Shown one piece after another: positions 8,063 through 16,649 of a DNA stretch of 64,000 nt. Within the stretch, counting starts at the first letter, position 1. The number at the start of each line of letters is the position of its first letter. The DNA lies in the NCBI GenBank assembly GCA_034519525.1, contig JAXHOJ010000046.1, positions 1 to 64,000 on the forward strand, written 5' to 3'. The translations under genes were made by a program, and so were the position numbers. The stretch is from Gemmobacter sp034519525. GTDB taxonomy: Bacteria > Pseudomonadota > Alphaproteobacteria > Rhodobacterales > Rhodobacteraceae. The notes below the pieces were generated by a model. That model did no database searches and had not been told where the DNA came from. It saw only the letters and a list, made by a program, of their open reading frames with translations.

Positions 8063-9259
8063 TCAGGTCACGCGCGCACGGATCCGATGCTCTGGCCGGT
8101 TCCACAGGCTGTCGCGCATGATCCGGGCCAGAATTTCAACCGCGCCATCCACGTCGGCCGCGTCGATGAACAGCGGTGTGAAGCCGAAACGCAGGATATC
8201 GGGCGCGCGGAAATCACCGATCACGCCATGCGATATCAGGGCCTGCATGATCGCATAGCCCTCGGGGTGGCGAAAGCTGACCTGGGAGCCACGTTCGGCA
8301 TGGCCGCGGGGCGTGGCCAGCACGAGGTCCGGGCAGCTGGCCTCGACGCCTGCGATGAAGCGGTCAGTCAGCGCCAGCGAGGCCGCGCGGATATCGGCCA
8401 TATCCACGCCATCCCACACATCCAGCGCGGCCTCGAGCGCGGCCAGTTGCAACACCGGGGGGGTGCCAACGCGCATCCGCTCGATCCCGGAGCCGGGGCA
8501 GTATGACAGATCGAAGGCAAAGGGCGATTCGTGTCCCAGCCAGCCGGACAGGGCAGGGCGCGCCACATCACTGTGGCGCGGTGCCACATAGATGAAGGCC
8601 GGGCCGCCCGGGCCGGAGTTCAGATATTTATAGGTGCAACCCACGGCAAAATCGGCGCCACCTGCGGCCACCTCGACCGGCAGCGCGCCCGCGCTATGGG
8701 CCAGATCCCAGATGGCCAGTGCGCCCATCTGATGCGCGCGTGCGGTCAAGGCCGCCATGTCATGTCGGCGGCCCGTCCGGTAATCCACCTCGGTCACCAT
8801 CATCACCGCCACGCTGTCATCCAGCGCTTCCATCACCTTGTCAGGGGCAACCGTTTTCAGGCTGTAGTCGGGCCCCAGCGTGCGGCACAGGCCTTCCGCC
8901 ATATACAAGTCTGACGGGAAGTTGCCGGTATCCGACAAGATCACCTTGCGCCCGGGATTCATCTCCAGTGCCGATGCAAGCGCCTGATAGACCTTGATTG
9001 ACAGGGTATCGCCCATCACCACATGCCCGGGCTCTGCCCCGATCAGGCGCGCGATGCGATTGCCGACCCGCGTGGGCTGTTCCATCCAGCCGGCCTTGTT
9101 CCAGCCGGTAATCAGCATCTTGCCCCATTCCTGGGTCACCGTCTGGGCCACGCGGTCCGCTGCGGCGCGGGGCATCGGCCCCAGGGAATTTCCGTCAAGG
9201 TAGATCACCCCATCGGGCAGATCGAACATGGCGCGGGTCTGGGTGAAATCAGTCGTCAT
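8063..9259 (-). CDS. kynU: Kynureninase
   Basis: This 398-residue PLP enzyme cleaves kynurenine to anthranilate and alanine in tryptophan degradation. Family features include the N-terminal YLDGNSLGPMP, a phosphate-binding DTLSIKVYQ region, DLAHSAGALPV and the PLP-lysine segment CTYKYLNSGPGG. The ATG at 9259 follows GGAGGA by 4 bases, so the start seven codons upstream is not preferred. The usual partners, tryptophan dioxygenase and kynurenine formamidase, are not in this window. It diverges from the methyltransferase-like gene at 9434. Confidence 0.93.
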   Translation of the reverse strand: MTTDFTQTRAMFDLPDGVIYLDGNSLGPMPRAAADRVAQTVTQEWGKMLITGWNKAGWMEQPTRVGNRIARLIGAEPGHVVMGDTLSIKVYQALASALEMNPGRKVILSDTGNFPSDLYMAEGLCRTLGPDYSLKTVAPDKVMEALDDSVAVMMVTEVDYRTGRRHDMAALTARAHQMGALAIWDLAHSAGALPVEVAAGGADFAVGCTYKYLNSGPGGPAFIYVAPRHSDVARPALSGWLGHESPFAFDLSYCPGSGIERMRVGTPPVLQLAALEAALDVWDGVDMADIRAASLALTDRFIAGVEASCPDLVLATPRGHAERGSQVSFRHPEGYAIMQALISHGVIGDFRAPDILRFGFTPLFIDAADVDGAVEILARIMRDSLWNRPEHRIRARVT

Positions 9260-9433
9260 CGGCTCCTCCGGGGCAGGCACACAGCCTGCGTCAGGGCGGC
9301 GGTGCGTGCAAGGGCAGGCTCTTGTGTGACGCAGAGGAAGGTCAGGTTTCCTGATTTAATCCCGGGGGACGTTTCTCGGTTGCAAAGTCGCAAATGGCAG
9401 GGATTATGCCGCAAGCCAGCGCTTGAGAGGCCA

Positions 9434-9877
9434 ATGATCCATCTGAAAACCATATTTGACTGGCCGCCTGTCTGGACGCTGGCTGGAATCGGGCTGATCT
9501 TCGGCCTCGATCAGATATGGAGTTTGCAAAACCGCCCCTTGCCCGGTGCTGTTGTGATTCTGGCAGGTGGGCTGCTGATGATGGTGGCGGCCGCGCAGAT
9601 GCTGGCCCTGCGCACGACGGTGAACCCGCGGGGTCAACCTGCTGTGCTGGTCACGAATGGCGTGTTCCGCCTGTCGCGGAATCCGATCTATCTGGGGGAT
9701 GCGCTGGTTCTGCTGGGCGTGGCTGTCTGGCTGGGCGCGCCTTTGGGGCTTTGCGTCGTGGCGGGCTTTGTGGCCGTGATTACACAGCGCTTCATCCTGG
9801 CCGAAGAACTGCGCCTTCATGCGCGCTTTGGTGACGATTTCGCCCATTGGCGCAGCAGGGTGAGGCGCTGGATTTGA
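9434..9877 (+). CDS. Isoprenylcysteine carboxyl methyltransferase-like membrane protein
   Basis: This 147-residue protein has about three to four hydrophobic membrane segments and the ICMT/PEMT-like signature NGVFRLSRNPIYLGD, followed by a C-terminal FGDDFAHWRSRVRRW. Bacterial members are small inner-membrane SAM-dependent methyltransferases whose substrates are mostly unknown. The ATG at 9434 comes after GAGAGG. It lies alone between kynU (divergent) and pntA (same strand, 148 bases on). Confidence 0.78.
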   Translation: MIHLKTIFDWPPVWTLAGIGLIFGLDQIWSLQNRPLPGAVVILAGGLLMMVAAAQMLALRTTVNPRGQPAVLVTNGVFRLSRNPIYLGDALVLLGVAVWLGAPLGLCVVAGFVAVITQRFILAEELRLHARFGDDFAHWRSRVRRWI

Positions 9878-10025
9878 TGAATTCGCATGTGGTATCGCAA
9901 TATTGCCGCATGGCAGAAAGTAGGTTTTGTAATATTGTTGCGCGCAGGCTAAACAGGTTGACGCGCTCGGATCACGAGTTTGGGACAGGCCGCGCCGCAA
10001 GGCGCATCAGAACGGGGGAGTAACC
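9878..10025 (+). promoter_or_regulatory. pntAB upstream region with AATATT-centred palindromes
   Basis: This gap contains GCAATATTGC (9897-9906, a perfect palindrome) and a related TTGTAATATTGTTG about 30 bases on, in an otherwise GC-rich region. The pair could be a repeated operator or the AT-rich part of the promoter. No known consensus was matched. Confidence 0.35.
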
Positions 10026-11600
10026 GTGAAGATCGGTGCACCGAGAGAGATATATGGTGGAGAGAACCGGGTTGCGATGACGCCTGACTCTGCGCTGCAA
10101 TTGCAGAAGCTGGGTCATAGCTGCGTGATCGAGGCGGGGGCAGGGCAGAAGGCCGGTTTTTCGGACGCGGCCTATCTGAAGGCCGGGGTCGAGATCGCCA
10201 ATACTGCGGCCGACCTGTTTGCCGCCGCCGATGTGGTGGTGAAGGTGCGCGGCCCCGAGGCTTCGGAAGTGGAGATGCTCCGCTCCGGCCAGACGCTCAT
10301 CAGCTTCTTCTGGCCTGCCCAGAACGCCGAACTGCTGGAGGCCGCCAAGGCCCGTGGCGCGACTGTGGTGGCCATGGACATGGTGCCGAGGATCAGCCGG
10401 GCGCAGAAGATGGATGCGCTGTCCTCGATGGCGAACATTGCGGGCTATCGCGCGGTGATCGAGGCGGGCAACAACTTTGGCCGCTTCTTCACCGGGCAGG
10501 TGACGGCAGCGGGCAAGGTGCCCCCGGCCAAGGTGCTGATCGTGGGCGCCGGTGTGGCCGGGCTTGCCGCCATCGGCACCTCGACCAGCCTTGGCGCCAT
10601 TACGCTCGCCTTCGACGTGCGGCCGGAAGTGGCCGAACAGATTGAATCGATGGGGGCGGAATTCGTCTATCTCGATTTCGCGGAAAACGCGCAGGATGGT
10701 GCGGCGACCGGCGGTTATGCGGCGCCCTCCAGCCCTGAATTCCGCGAAGCGCAGCTGAAGAAGTTCCGCGAACTGGCACCCGATATCGACATCGTCATCA
10801 CCACGGCACTGATCCCGGGCCGGCCCGCGCCGAAGCTCTGGACCGAAGATATGGTTCAGATGATGAAGCCGGGTTCGGTGATCGTCGATCTGGCCGCCGA
10901 ACGGGGCGGCAACTGCGACCTGACGGTGCCGGATGAAAAGATCGTGACGGAAAACGGCGTGACCATCGTGGGTTACACCGATTTCCCCTCGCGCATGGCG
11001 GCGCAGGCCTCGACGCTCTATTCCACCAACATCCGGCATATGCTGACGGATCTGACGCCCAAGAAAGATGGTGTGATCTTCCACAACATGGAAGATGACG
11101 TGATCCGCGGCGCCACGGTGGTGCATGAAAACGCCATCACCTTCCCGCCGCCGCCGCCCAAGGTTGCAGCCATCGCTGCGCAGAAACCGAAGGAAAAGGC
11201 CAAGGAGCTGACGCCGGAAGAAAAGCGCGCAGCCGAGACCGCGGCCTTCAAGACCCAGACCCGCAATCAGGTGGGGATGCTGGTGATCGGTGGCGGGCTG
11301 ATCCTGCTGGCGGGGCTGTTTGCGCCGGCCAGCTTCATGTCGCATTTCATCGTCTTCGTGCTGTCGGTCTATGTCGGCGTTCAGGTGATCTGGAACGTGT
11401 CGCACAGCCTGCATACGCCGCTGATGGCGGTGACCAATGCGATTTCGTCGATCATCATTCTGGGCGCGCTGATGCAGATCGGGTCGGGGTCGTTCCTGGT
11501 GATCGTGCTGGCGGCGCTGTCGGTGTTCATGGCCGGGATCAACATCTTCGGTGGGTTCATGGTCACGCGGCGCATGCTCGCCATGTTCCAGAAGTCGTAA
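10026..11600 (+). CDS. pntA: NAD(P) transhydrogenase subunit alpha
   Basis: This 524-residue alpha subunit of the proton-translocating transhydrogenase makes NADPH from NADH at the cost of the proton gradient. Domain I (residues 1-370) has the alanine-dehydrogenase/PNT fold with a Rossmann motif IVGAGVAGLAAIGTS near 172 and GYTDFPSRMAAQ. A charged linker (KPKEKAKELTPEEKRA) then leads to four membrane helices from about 415 on. Translation probably starts at a GTG (10026) behind GGGGGAG. All alpha domains are fused in one chain, as in E. coli, unlike the split form of Rhodospirillum. Confidence 0.95.
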   Translation: MKIGAPREIYGGENRVAMTPDSALQLQKLGHSCVIEAGAGQKAGFSDAAYLKAGVEIANTAADLFAAADVVVKVRGPEASEVEMLRSGQTLISFFWPAQNAELLEAAKARGATVVAMDMVPRISRAQKMDALSSMANIAGYRAVIEAGNNFGRFFTGQVTAAGKVPPAKVLIVGAGVAGLAAIGTSTSLGAITLAFDVRPEVAEQIESMGAEFVYLDFAENAQDGAATGGYAAPSSPEFREAQLKKFRELAPDIDIVITTALIPGRPAPKLWTEDMVQMMKPGSVIVDLAAERGGNCDLTVPDEKIVTENGVTIVGYTDFPSRMAAQASTLYSTNIRHMLTDLTPKKDGVIFHNMEDDVIRGATVVHENAITFPPPPPKVAAIAAQKPKEKAKELTPEEKRAAETAAFKTQTRNQVGMLVIGGGLILLAGLFAPASFMSHFIVFVLSVYVGVQVIWNVSHSLHTPLMAVTNAISSIIILGALMQIGSGSFLVIVLAALSVFMAGINIFGGFMVTRRMLAMFQKS

Positions 11601-11610
11601 GGAGGCAGCC

Positions 11611-13044
11611 ATGGAATTCGGTTTTACCACGGCGGCTTACGTCGTAGCGGCAGTTCTGTTCATCCAGTCTCTGGGTGGGCTTTCCGGGCAGGAAAGCGCC
11701 AAGCGCGCGGTCTGGTACGGCATTGCGGGCATGGCGCTTGCGGTGGCGGCGACTCTGGCAGGTCCGGGTGCGGGCCTGTGGTGGCTGTCGGCGGTGCTCA
11801 TCATCGGCGGCGGTGCCATCGGCTGGGTTGTCGCCCAGCGGGTGCAGATGACGGAAATGCCGCAACTTGTGGCGGCGATGCACAGCCTTGTGGGCCTTGC
11901 CGCCGTGTTCATCGGCTTCAACACCCATATCGAACTGGTCCGCGTCGCGGGCATGGATGAAGCGGCGAAGGCCGCGCTGGAGGGTTTTGCCGCCGTTGTG
12001 GCGCATAAGACCCCGGTGGAAATTTCGATCCTGCGGGTCGAGACGTTCCTGGGCGTGTTCATCGGTGCCGTCACCTTCACCGGCTCGGTCATTGCCTTCG
12101 GCAAGCTGGCGGGCAAGGTGGATGGCAAGGCGAAAAAGTTGCCGGGCGGGCATCTGCTGAACGCGGGTGCGGCGCTGATCTCGGTGGTGCTGCTGCTGGT
12201 CTATCTGCAGACCGGCTCGACCCTGGCCCTGCTGGTGATGACGCTGGCGGCATTGTTCATCGGCTATCACCTCATCATGGGCATCGGCGGCGCCGACATG
12301 CCGGTGGTGGTGTCGATGCTGAACAGCTATTCCGGCTGGGCGGCGGCGGCCATCGGCTTTTCGCTGTCGAATGACCTGCTGATCGTGGTGGGTGCACTGG
12401 TGGGTTCGTCTGGTGCGATCCTGAGCTATATCATGTGCAAGGCGATGAACCGCAGCTTCGTGTCGGTGATCCTGGGAGGCTTTGGCGGCACCACCGGCCC
12501 GGCGATGGAAGTGACCGGCGAACAGATCGCCATCGACGCCGATGGCGTGGCGGCGGCGCTGAACGATGCGGATTCGGTCATCATCATCCCGGGTTACGGC
12601 ATGGCGGTGGCGCAGGCCCAGCAATCGGTTTCGGAACTGACCCGCAAACTGCGCGCCAAGGGCAAGACTGTGCGTTTTGCCATCCATCCGGTGGCAGGCC
12701 GTCTGCCCGGGCACATGAACGTGCTGCTGGCCGAGGCGAAGGTGCCTTATGACATCGTTCTGGAAATGGACGAGATCAACGAAGACTTCCCGAATACCGA
12801 TGTGGCCATCGTCATTGGCTCGAACGACATCGTGAACCCGGCGGCACAGGAAGACCCGAACAGCCCCATCGCCGGGATGCCGGTGCTGGAATGCTGGAAG
12901 GCGAAACAGGTGTTCGTGTCGAAACGCGGCCAGGGCACCGGCTATTCCGGCATCGAGAACCCGCTGTTCTACAAGGAAAACACCCGGATGTTCTATGGCG
13001 ATGCCAAGAAAAGCATCGACGCGCTGCTGCCGATGATCGAGTGA
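11611..13044 (+). CDS. pntB: NAD(P) transhydrogenase subunit beta
   Basis: This 477-residue beta subunit starts 10 bases after pntA behind AGGAGGCAGCC. The first ~290 residues hold many transmembrane helices (proton channel domain II). The soluble NADP-binding domain III follows, with VIIIPGYGMAVAQAQ and later IVIGSNDIVNPAAQ and a conserved GTGYSGIENPLFY. It forms the membrane complex with PntA. A strong terminator closes the operon. Confidence 0.96.
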   Translation: MEFGFTTAAYVVAAVLFIQSLGGLSGQESAKRAVWYGIAGMALAVAATLAGPGAGLWWLSAVLIIGGGAIGWVVAQRVQMTEMPQLVAAMHSLVGLAAVFIGFNTHIELVRVAGMDEAAKAALEGFAAVVAHKTPVEISILRVETFLGVFIGAVTFTGSVIAFGKLAGKVDGKAKKLPGGHLLNAGAALISVVLLLVYLQTGSTLALLVMTLAALFIGYHLIMGIGGADMPVVVSMLNSYSGWAAAAIGFSLSNDLLIVVGALVGSSGAILSYIMCKAMNRSFVSVILGGFGGTTGPAMEVTGEQIAIDADGVAAALNDADSVIIIPGYGMAVAQAQQSVSELTRKLRAKGKTVRFAIHPVAGRLPGHMNVLLAEAKVPYDIVLEMDEINEDFPNTDVAIVIGSNDIVNPAAQEDPNSPIAGMPVLECWKAKQVFVSKRGQGTGYSGIENPLFYKENTRMFYGDAKKSIDALLPMIE

Positions 13045-13067
13045 TCGGCAAAGCCGCGTAACCCCCG

Positions 13068-13096
13068 AAGGCCCCCGGATCACCCGGGGGCCTTTT
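13068..13096 (+). terminator. Rho-independent terminator of pntAB
   Basis: AAGGCCCCCGG and CCGGGGGCCTT pair perfectly over 11 bases with a 5-base loop (ATCAC), ending in TTTT. It lies 24 bases after the pntB stop. Confidence 0.9.
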
Positions 13097-13259
13097 GCAT
13101 CGCGCAGCCGCGCAGCCCTGTGGCCCAGGTTTCCCGGCAGGAATGTGGCCTTGTTGCAAGTATCCCAAAGTATGCCCGGAACCGGCTGTTTTGATTGAAA
13201 AATACAGTAGCGCCACGCCTGATCGGCGCTATGCAGGGATCAGAGCCGGAGCCCGCCCC

Positions 13260-14543
13260 ATGACCCTGATCCCAGACCATCCCTTGCGTTACGCCCTTGT
13301 CAACGAGCTGCACGCGCGCCCCTTTCCCATCCTGCAGGCGCCCTGCACCGCCGCCTATGTGGCGATCAAGGAACCCATCGACGCCGCCAACCGCGACCGC
13401 GCCGCCGACCGGGCGCATCTGCTGGCGCTGCTGGATCGCCACGGGTCGGCGCATCCGCAGCCGGGGGCCACGCATTTTTCCGGCCCCATCGGTCGGGCAG
13501 AGCTGAAATGGGAAAGCCATACCGAATTCGTGGCCTATTCCGGCTTCACGCCCGGCCTGTCTGACCGGCCTTTTGATCCGATGGAGGCAGAGGTCTTCCC
13601 CGAAGACTGGCTGGCTGCGGCTCCGGGGCGACGGCTGGCCTCTGTGCTGATCCGGGTCGAACTCTTGCCGGATGACATGGCATCGGTGGCCCAGAAACTG
13701 GACAGCTGGTTCGTCGCGGAAAGCCTGGCGGTGGCCTGGGTGCTGGACCGTTCGGCGATGGTGGCGGGCGATTTCCGCATCGACCCGGCAGGCCATCTGC
13801 GGTTTGCCGTCTTCGTGCGGCCCGGCACCGGGGCCCGACGGGTTGGCCGCATCGTGCAGCGGCTGTGCGAGGTGGAAACCTATCGCGCCATGTCGATGCT
13901 GGGGCTGATGCGCACCCGCGATCTGTCAGAGCGGCTGAATGCACTGGATCCGAAACTGTCGGCGCTGGTCTCCGGCCTTGACGGGCGGGCGCAATCTGCC
14001 GAGGCGGCGCTGCATGATCTGCTGGCGATCTCGGCCGAGCTGGAAAGCCTTGCCGTACGCTATTCCTTCCGCTTTGGCGCCACTGCGGCCTATGAGGCCA
14101 TCGTCAATCAGCGCATCGACGTGCTGCGCGAGGAACGGCTGGAAGGGCGGCAGACCTTTGCCGAATTCATGATGCGTCGCTACGATCCGGCCATGCGGAC
14201 CGTGAAATCGGCCGAGGCGCGGCTGAAGACCATGGCCGAACGGGCGCAGCGTGCCGCCGAACTGCTGCGCACGCGGGTGGATGTAGAGCGCAGCGCGCAA
14301 AACCAGCGCCTGCTGGAGAGCATGGATCGCCGCGCCGACATGCAGCTGCGCCTGCAACATACGGTCGAAGGCCTGTCTGTGGTGGCGATCAGCTATTACG
14401 CGGTCAGCCTGGCGGCCTATGCCACTTATCCACTGGCAAAGCTGGCGCATCTGTCAAAGGAAATGCTGACGGCGCTCCTGGTGCTGCCGGTGATCGGTGG
14501 TGTCTGGCTGATGATCCGCCGCATCCGCAAGGCGATGCACTGA
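13260..14543 (+). CDS. DUF3422 family membrane-anchored protein
   Basis: This 427-residue protein of unknown function is typical of Alphaproteobacteria. The family N-terminus HPLRYALVNELHARPFP is clear, which supports the ATG at 13260 over the longer frame. The large soluble middle ends in two hydrophobic segments (around VVAISYYAVSLAAYA and LLVLPVIGGVWLM), probably a membrane hairpin at the C-terminus. A helical stretch before the membrane part (about 290-370) looks coiled-coil-like. No function can be inferred from the neighbours. Confidence 0.85.
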   Translation: MTLIPDHPLRYALVNELHARPFPILQAPCTAAYVAIKEPIDAANRDRAADRAHLLALLDRHGSAHPQPGATHFSGPIGRAELKWESHTEFVAYSGFTPGLSDRPFDPMEAEVFPEDWLAAAPGRRLASVLIRVELLPDDMASVAQKLDSWFVAESLAVAWVLDRSAMVAGDFRIDPAGHLRFAVFVRPGTGARRVGRIVQRLCEVETYRAMSMLGLMRTRDLSERLNALDPKLSALVSGLDGRAQSAEAALHDLLAISAELESLAVRYSFRFGATAAYEAIVNQRIDVLREERLEGRQTFAEFMMRRYDPAMRTVKSAEARLKTMAERAQRAAELLRTRVDVERSAQNQRLLESMDRRADMQLRLQHTVEGLSVVAISYYAVSLAAYATYPLAKLAHLSKEMLTALLVLPVIGGVWLMIRRIRKAMH

Positions 14544-14570
14544 AAGCCGGAGGAAGGGGTGTCCTTGCCC

Positions 14571-14639
14571 CTTCCTCTTGGCAAAAATACCCTCGGGGGT
14601 GAATTGGCCGCAGGCCAAGAGGGGGGCAGACAGCCCCCC
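14571..14639 (+). repeat. Intergenic repeat element, copy B, with two GC hairpins
   Basis: The core CTTCCTCTTGGCAAAAATAC then CCTCGGGGG is the same element as at 3286. TTGGCC-GCA-GGCCAA (14604-14618) and GGGGGGC-agaca-GCCCCCC (14621-14639) follow. It lies between the convergent DUF3422 and transporter-permease genes. Confidence 0.6.
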
Positions 14640-14644
14640 TTCGC

Positions 14645-15566
14645 TTACCGACCGCGCACCCGCGGGTCCAGTGCATCGCGCAGCCCGTCACCGATGTAAT
14701 TCACCGAAAGCACGGTGAGCGAGATGGCAAGCCCCGGCCAGACCACACGTTCGGGATAGGTGCGTATCGCGTCGATGCCATCATACAGCAGCCGCCCCCA
14801 TGTCGGGAAATCCGGCGGAAAGCCAAGGCCCAGAAAGCTCAGCACCGATTCCGTGATGATCGCGGCGGCGATGCCCAGGGTGGCGGCCACCAGCACGGGG
14901 GACAGCACATTGGGCAGGATGTGGCGCAGAATGATCCGGCGGTTGGGGGCGCCGATGGATCGGGCCGCCAGCACGAATTCACGCTCTTTCAGGGCCAGAA
15001 CTTCGCCGCGGACCACACGCGCCGCCTGCATCCAGCTGGTCACGCCGATGGCCAGCACGATCAGCAGGAAGGTGCCCAGCCGGGGCCCCAGCACTGTCGC
15101 GACGGATCTCGGAAAACAGCATGACCATGACCAGCAGCAAGGGCAACAGCGGCAGCGCCAGGAACAGATCGGTCAGCCGCATCAGCAGCCCGTCAATGCG
15201 GCTGAAGTAACCCGCCAGAACGCCAATGGTGGTGCCGATGCAGACGGCCACCAGCATGGCCACCAGACCAACCGCAAGCGAGATGCGCCCGCCGAACATC
15301 ATCCGTGCCAGCATGTCGCGCCCCAGCTGATCTGTGCCCATCGGATGGGCCAGGCTGGGCGGCAGGTTCCGCATCTTGAACATTTTCACCGTATTCGGCT
15401 CGATGAAATTCGGGTCGATCCGCCAGACCAGCGGGCCGATCACCACAAAGACCACCAGCGTAATCAGCAGGATCAGCGCCGCCATGGCCCCCTTGTGCTG
15501 GCGGAACTGCGCCCAGACATCATGCCACTGGCTGTGCGGTTTCTGGATCTTGATCGTATCAGTCAT
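14645..15566 (-). CDS. Peptide-type ABC transporter permease, DppC/OppC family (one frameshift)
   Basis: This is the second inner-membrane permease of the transporter. The N-terminus (MTDTIKIQKPHSQW, then ALILLITLVVFVVIGPLVW) and the C-terminal EAA region (LALKEREFVLAARSIGAPN) and NYIGDGLRDALDPRVR are typical. The frame breaks near 15100, between LVMVMLFSEIRRD and GPRLGTFLLIVLAIG; a one-base indel explains it. The rejoined protein is about 307 residues, normal for the family. Its ATG overlaps the stop of the DppB-type gene by 8 bases, indicating coupled translation. Confidence 0.85.
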
Positions 15567-16566
15567 AGCGGATCCGCGGGTCAAGCATACCATAGAGGAT
15601 ATCGGCAATCAGGTTGAAGCCGACGATCAGCACGGCAAAGATGAAGGTGATGGTCTGCACCGTGGGCAGATCGCTGACATGGATGGCACCGATCAGCGCA
15701 GCGCCTATGCCGTTGATCTTGAAGATCTGCTCGGTCACGATGGCGCCACCGAAAACCGTGGGCAGACCCAGCGCGATCACGGTGACCACCGGGATCAGCG
15801 AATTGCGCAGCACATGTTTCAGCACCACGACACGTTCGGTCAGGCCTTTTGCCCGCGCGGTGCGCACATAATCCTGACCAAGGTTTTCCAGCATGGAGGA
15901 CCGGGTATAGCGGCTGATCTCGGCGGCGTTGAACAGCGCCAGCACCGTGACGGGCAGGGCCATCTGCATGACCATCTTGTAGAAGCTGGCCCAGTCGGTG
16001 ATCTGCAGATTGGTGTCGAAGATGGTGGGAAACCAGCCCAGCTTGACCGAGAAGATCAGGATCAGCAGGTTGCCGGTAAAGAAGGTGGGCACCGAAAAGC
16101 CTGCCATGGCAAAGAAGGTGCCCGCCTGATCGAACCAGCTGTATTGCCGGTAGGCGGAATAGATGCCGATGGGCAGCGCGATCAGCACGCCGATGGCATA
16201 GGCGGTGCCCACAACGGTCAGCGTCTGCGGCAGGCGCTGGCCGATGATCTGGAACACCGGCACCTTGGATTGCCACGAGATGATGCGCTGCGCGCCATCC
16301 GCAAAATTCGTGCCGAACAGGGCATCGAACATGTATTGGGGTTCAACGATGAAAAACTGTTTCAGCCAAAGCACATAGCGCACCATAACCGGCTGGTCCG
16401 CGCCCATCGCCTCGATCATCTTGCGGCGGATTTCGGGTGGCACCGTCAGCGGAATATCGGACATCGGGCTGCCCGGTGCGAAATCGACCAGCAGGAAGAT
16501 CACCAGACTGATGAGAAGAAGGGTGGGGATTGCGGTCAGCAATCGCCGGATGGTGAAAGTCAGCAT
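15559..16566 (-). CDS. Peptide-type ABC transporter permease, DppB/OppB family
   Basis: This 335-residue inner-membrane permease has an intact frame. The start FTIRRLLTAIPTLLLISLVI is typical of OppB/DppB, and the cytoplasmic EAA loop (VRTARAKGLTERVVVLKHVL) that contacts the ATPases lies near residue 230. The C-terminal LIADILYGMLDPRIRYD is also characteristic. It lies downstream of the binding-protein gene and upstream of the DppC partner. Confidence 0.93.
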   Translation of the reverse strand: MLTFTIRRLLTAIPTLLLISLVIFLLVDFAPGSPMSDIPLTVPPEIRRKMIEAMGADQPVMVRYVLWLKQFFIVEPQYMFDALFGTNFADGAQRIISWQSKVPVFQIIGQRLPQTLTVVGTAYAIGVLIALPIGIYSAYRQYSWFDQAGTFFAMAGFSVPTFFTGNLLILIFSVKLGWFPTIFDTNLQITDWASFYKMVMQMALPVTVLALFNAAEISRYTRSSMLENLGQDYVRTARAKGLTERVVVLKHVLRNSLIPVVTVIALGLPTVFGGAIVTEQIFKINGIGAALIGAIHVSDLPTVQTITFIFAVLIVGFNLIADILYGMLDPRIRYD

Positions 16567-16611
16567 GGGCCCCCGCGATTTTTGCTTTTATGGCTGACGG
16601 TGGGAAGGACA

Positions 16612-16639
16612 GCGTGGTGCGGATCGTGCCGCACCACGC
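16612..16639 (-). other. Intercistronic hairpin between binding protein and permease genes
   Basis: GCGTGGTGCGG and CCGCACCACGC form a perfect 11-base stem with a 6-base loop. There is no U-run, so it is more likely an mRNA-stabilising structure at the 3' end of the binding-protein cistron than a terminator. Such hairpins usually raise the amount of binding protein relative to the permeases. Confidence 0.6.
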
Positions 16640-16649
16640 CGGTTTCAGA

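Noticed and set aside
9972..13083. Two long open frames (about 550 and 500 codons) antisense to pntA and pntB
   Set aside because: They mirror real genes in a GC-rich genome with strong third-position bias, have His/Arg/Gln-rich compositions and show no family motif.
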